Source: Gammaproteobacteria bacterium
Lineage (GTDB): Bacteria > Pseudomonadota > Gammaproteobacteria > Pseudomonadales > GM7GCV1
DNA length: 7,040 bases
Direction: 5' to 3'
Assembly (NCBI GenBank): GCA_030830945.1
Contig: JAURLY010000001.1
Span: 1 to 7,040, forward strand
The position numbers and the translations under genes are program-made. Below are positions 6,735 through 7,040 of this stretch, piece by piece. Numbering within the stretch: position 1 is the stretch's first letter; every line of letters begins with the position of its first letter. Below the pieces are notes generated by a model that ran no database searches, was not told the DNA's origin, and worked only from the letters and a program-made list of their open reading frames with translations.

Positions 6735-7040
6735 CTTTTCGGTCAAAATGTTCTTGCTGGCTCGCGTATATTTTCTTTATGTGTTCTCTGGCCCAAGAGT
6801 GCATGGGCGAGTTTGCTGTTCGTTTGTGGTACACCATCATTATGTCAATAACGGTAGCTCCTTCCTTTCCTGGCAGGGGCATCGTAGTGATTGCCCCTGT
6901 GGCCTTAATAAAAGGCAAGCTCAATCTCGGAGTAAACATGAGGAAATCGGTCTGAGCTACCGTTTGAATAGCGGTGAGATAATCTGGCGTTTCGAGCATG
7001 ATAGAGCTCAGGTTAAAATATCTGGCGAAGTTAGGTGGCA
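6709..7040 (-). CDS. LysR-family transcriptional regulator, C-terminal 109 residues (partial)
   Basis: The frame stays open to the right edge, so the N-terminal helix-turn-helix and most of the effector domain lie outside the window. What remains resembles the last part of a LysR substrate-binding domain. A segment near ETPDYLTAIQTVAQTDFLMF is followed by TPRLSL, the usual 'late helix, then strand ending in P-R' pattern. Later comes VIDIMMVYHKRTANSPMHSW, matching the common 'hydrophobic strand, WH-R, D-AH-WLR' ending, then AREHIKKIYA. The tail (QQEHFDRKDEIELHHR) is charged. The stop is TAG at 6711-6709, inside the mvaB frame. The same-strand overlap suggests that this regulator and mvaB are co-transcribed and that it may control leucine or branched acyl-CoA use, which is inference from position only. 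Family assignment rests on a third of the protein. Confidence 0.75.
   Translation of the reverse strand, partial: PPNFARYFNLSSIMLETPDYLTAIQTVAQTDFLMFTPRLSLPFIKATGAITTMPLPGKEGATVIDIMMVYHKRTANSPMHSWAREHIKKIYASQQEHFDRKDEIELHHR

Noticed and set aside
1..7040. Mobile elements, CRISPR arrays, tRNAs, toxin-antitoxin or defence genes
   Set aside because: Searched by eye on both strands; no terminal inverted repeats, spaced direct repeats, tRNA-like cloverleafs or matching proteins were found. Nearly every base is taken up by conserved housekeeping genes.

Overview
The window looks like ordinary chromosomal DNA of a gammaproteobacterium. The best clue is the short GltB N-terminus, with the pattern LYN-DEFKDNCGFGLIAH at residues 5-22. 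That is the Pseudomonas/Cellvibrio type rather than the long enterobacterial propeptide. RsuA and the RsmC-type methyltransferase also fit Gammaproteobacteria. Base composition is moderate and even, which suits a marine member of the group, but the genus cannot be named from this sequence. There are no tRNA or rRNA genes, insertion sequences, CRISPR arrays, prophage genes or obvious foreign islands.

Layout. Positions 1-2825 (minus strand) carry the first 941 codons of gltB, the large subunit of glutamate synthase; the rest lies off the left edge. A 230-bp divergent spacer (2826-3055) separates it from a plus-strand PLP-dependent cysteine synthase gene (3056-4054). The spacer is dense in signals: a sigma70-like promoter facing gltB, an intrinsic-terminator-like hairpin with a U-tract inside the gltB leader, a 12-bp perfect palindrome, a 16-bp near-palindrome beside the cysteine synthase promoter region, and three copies of CGACAAA. 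The cysteine synthase gene runs tail to tail, with one base between, into a minus-strand series read from right to left. That series is the 3' end of a LysR-family regulator (cut by the right edge), a 3-hydroxy-3-methylglutaryl-CoA lyase (mvaB), the 16S rRNA pseudouridine-516 synthase (rsuA) and an RsmC-type 16S rRNA m2G methyltransferase (rsmC). The regulator and mvaB overlap, as do rsuA and rsmC.

How the genes fit together. gltB (nitrogen assimilation to glutamate) and the cysteine synthase (sulfur assimilation into cysteine) are transcribed divergently and could share control elements. The LysR gene and mvaB look like a regulator-enzyme pair for the last step of leucine degradation, giving acetoacetate and acetyl-CoA. 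rsuA and rsmC form a small-subunit rRNA modification pair.

I found no convincing previously undescribed multi-gene system. The part most worth a second look is the gltB-cysteine synthase spacer, above all the terminator-like hairpin directly behind the predicted gltB promoter. Next come the Ser-to-Ala change in the cysteine synthase substrate loop and the possibly leaderless rsuA transcript.
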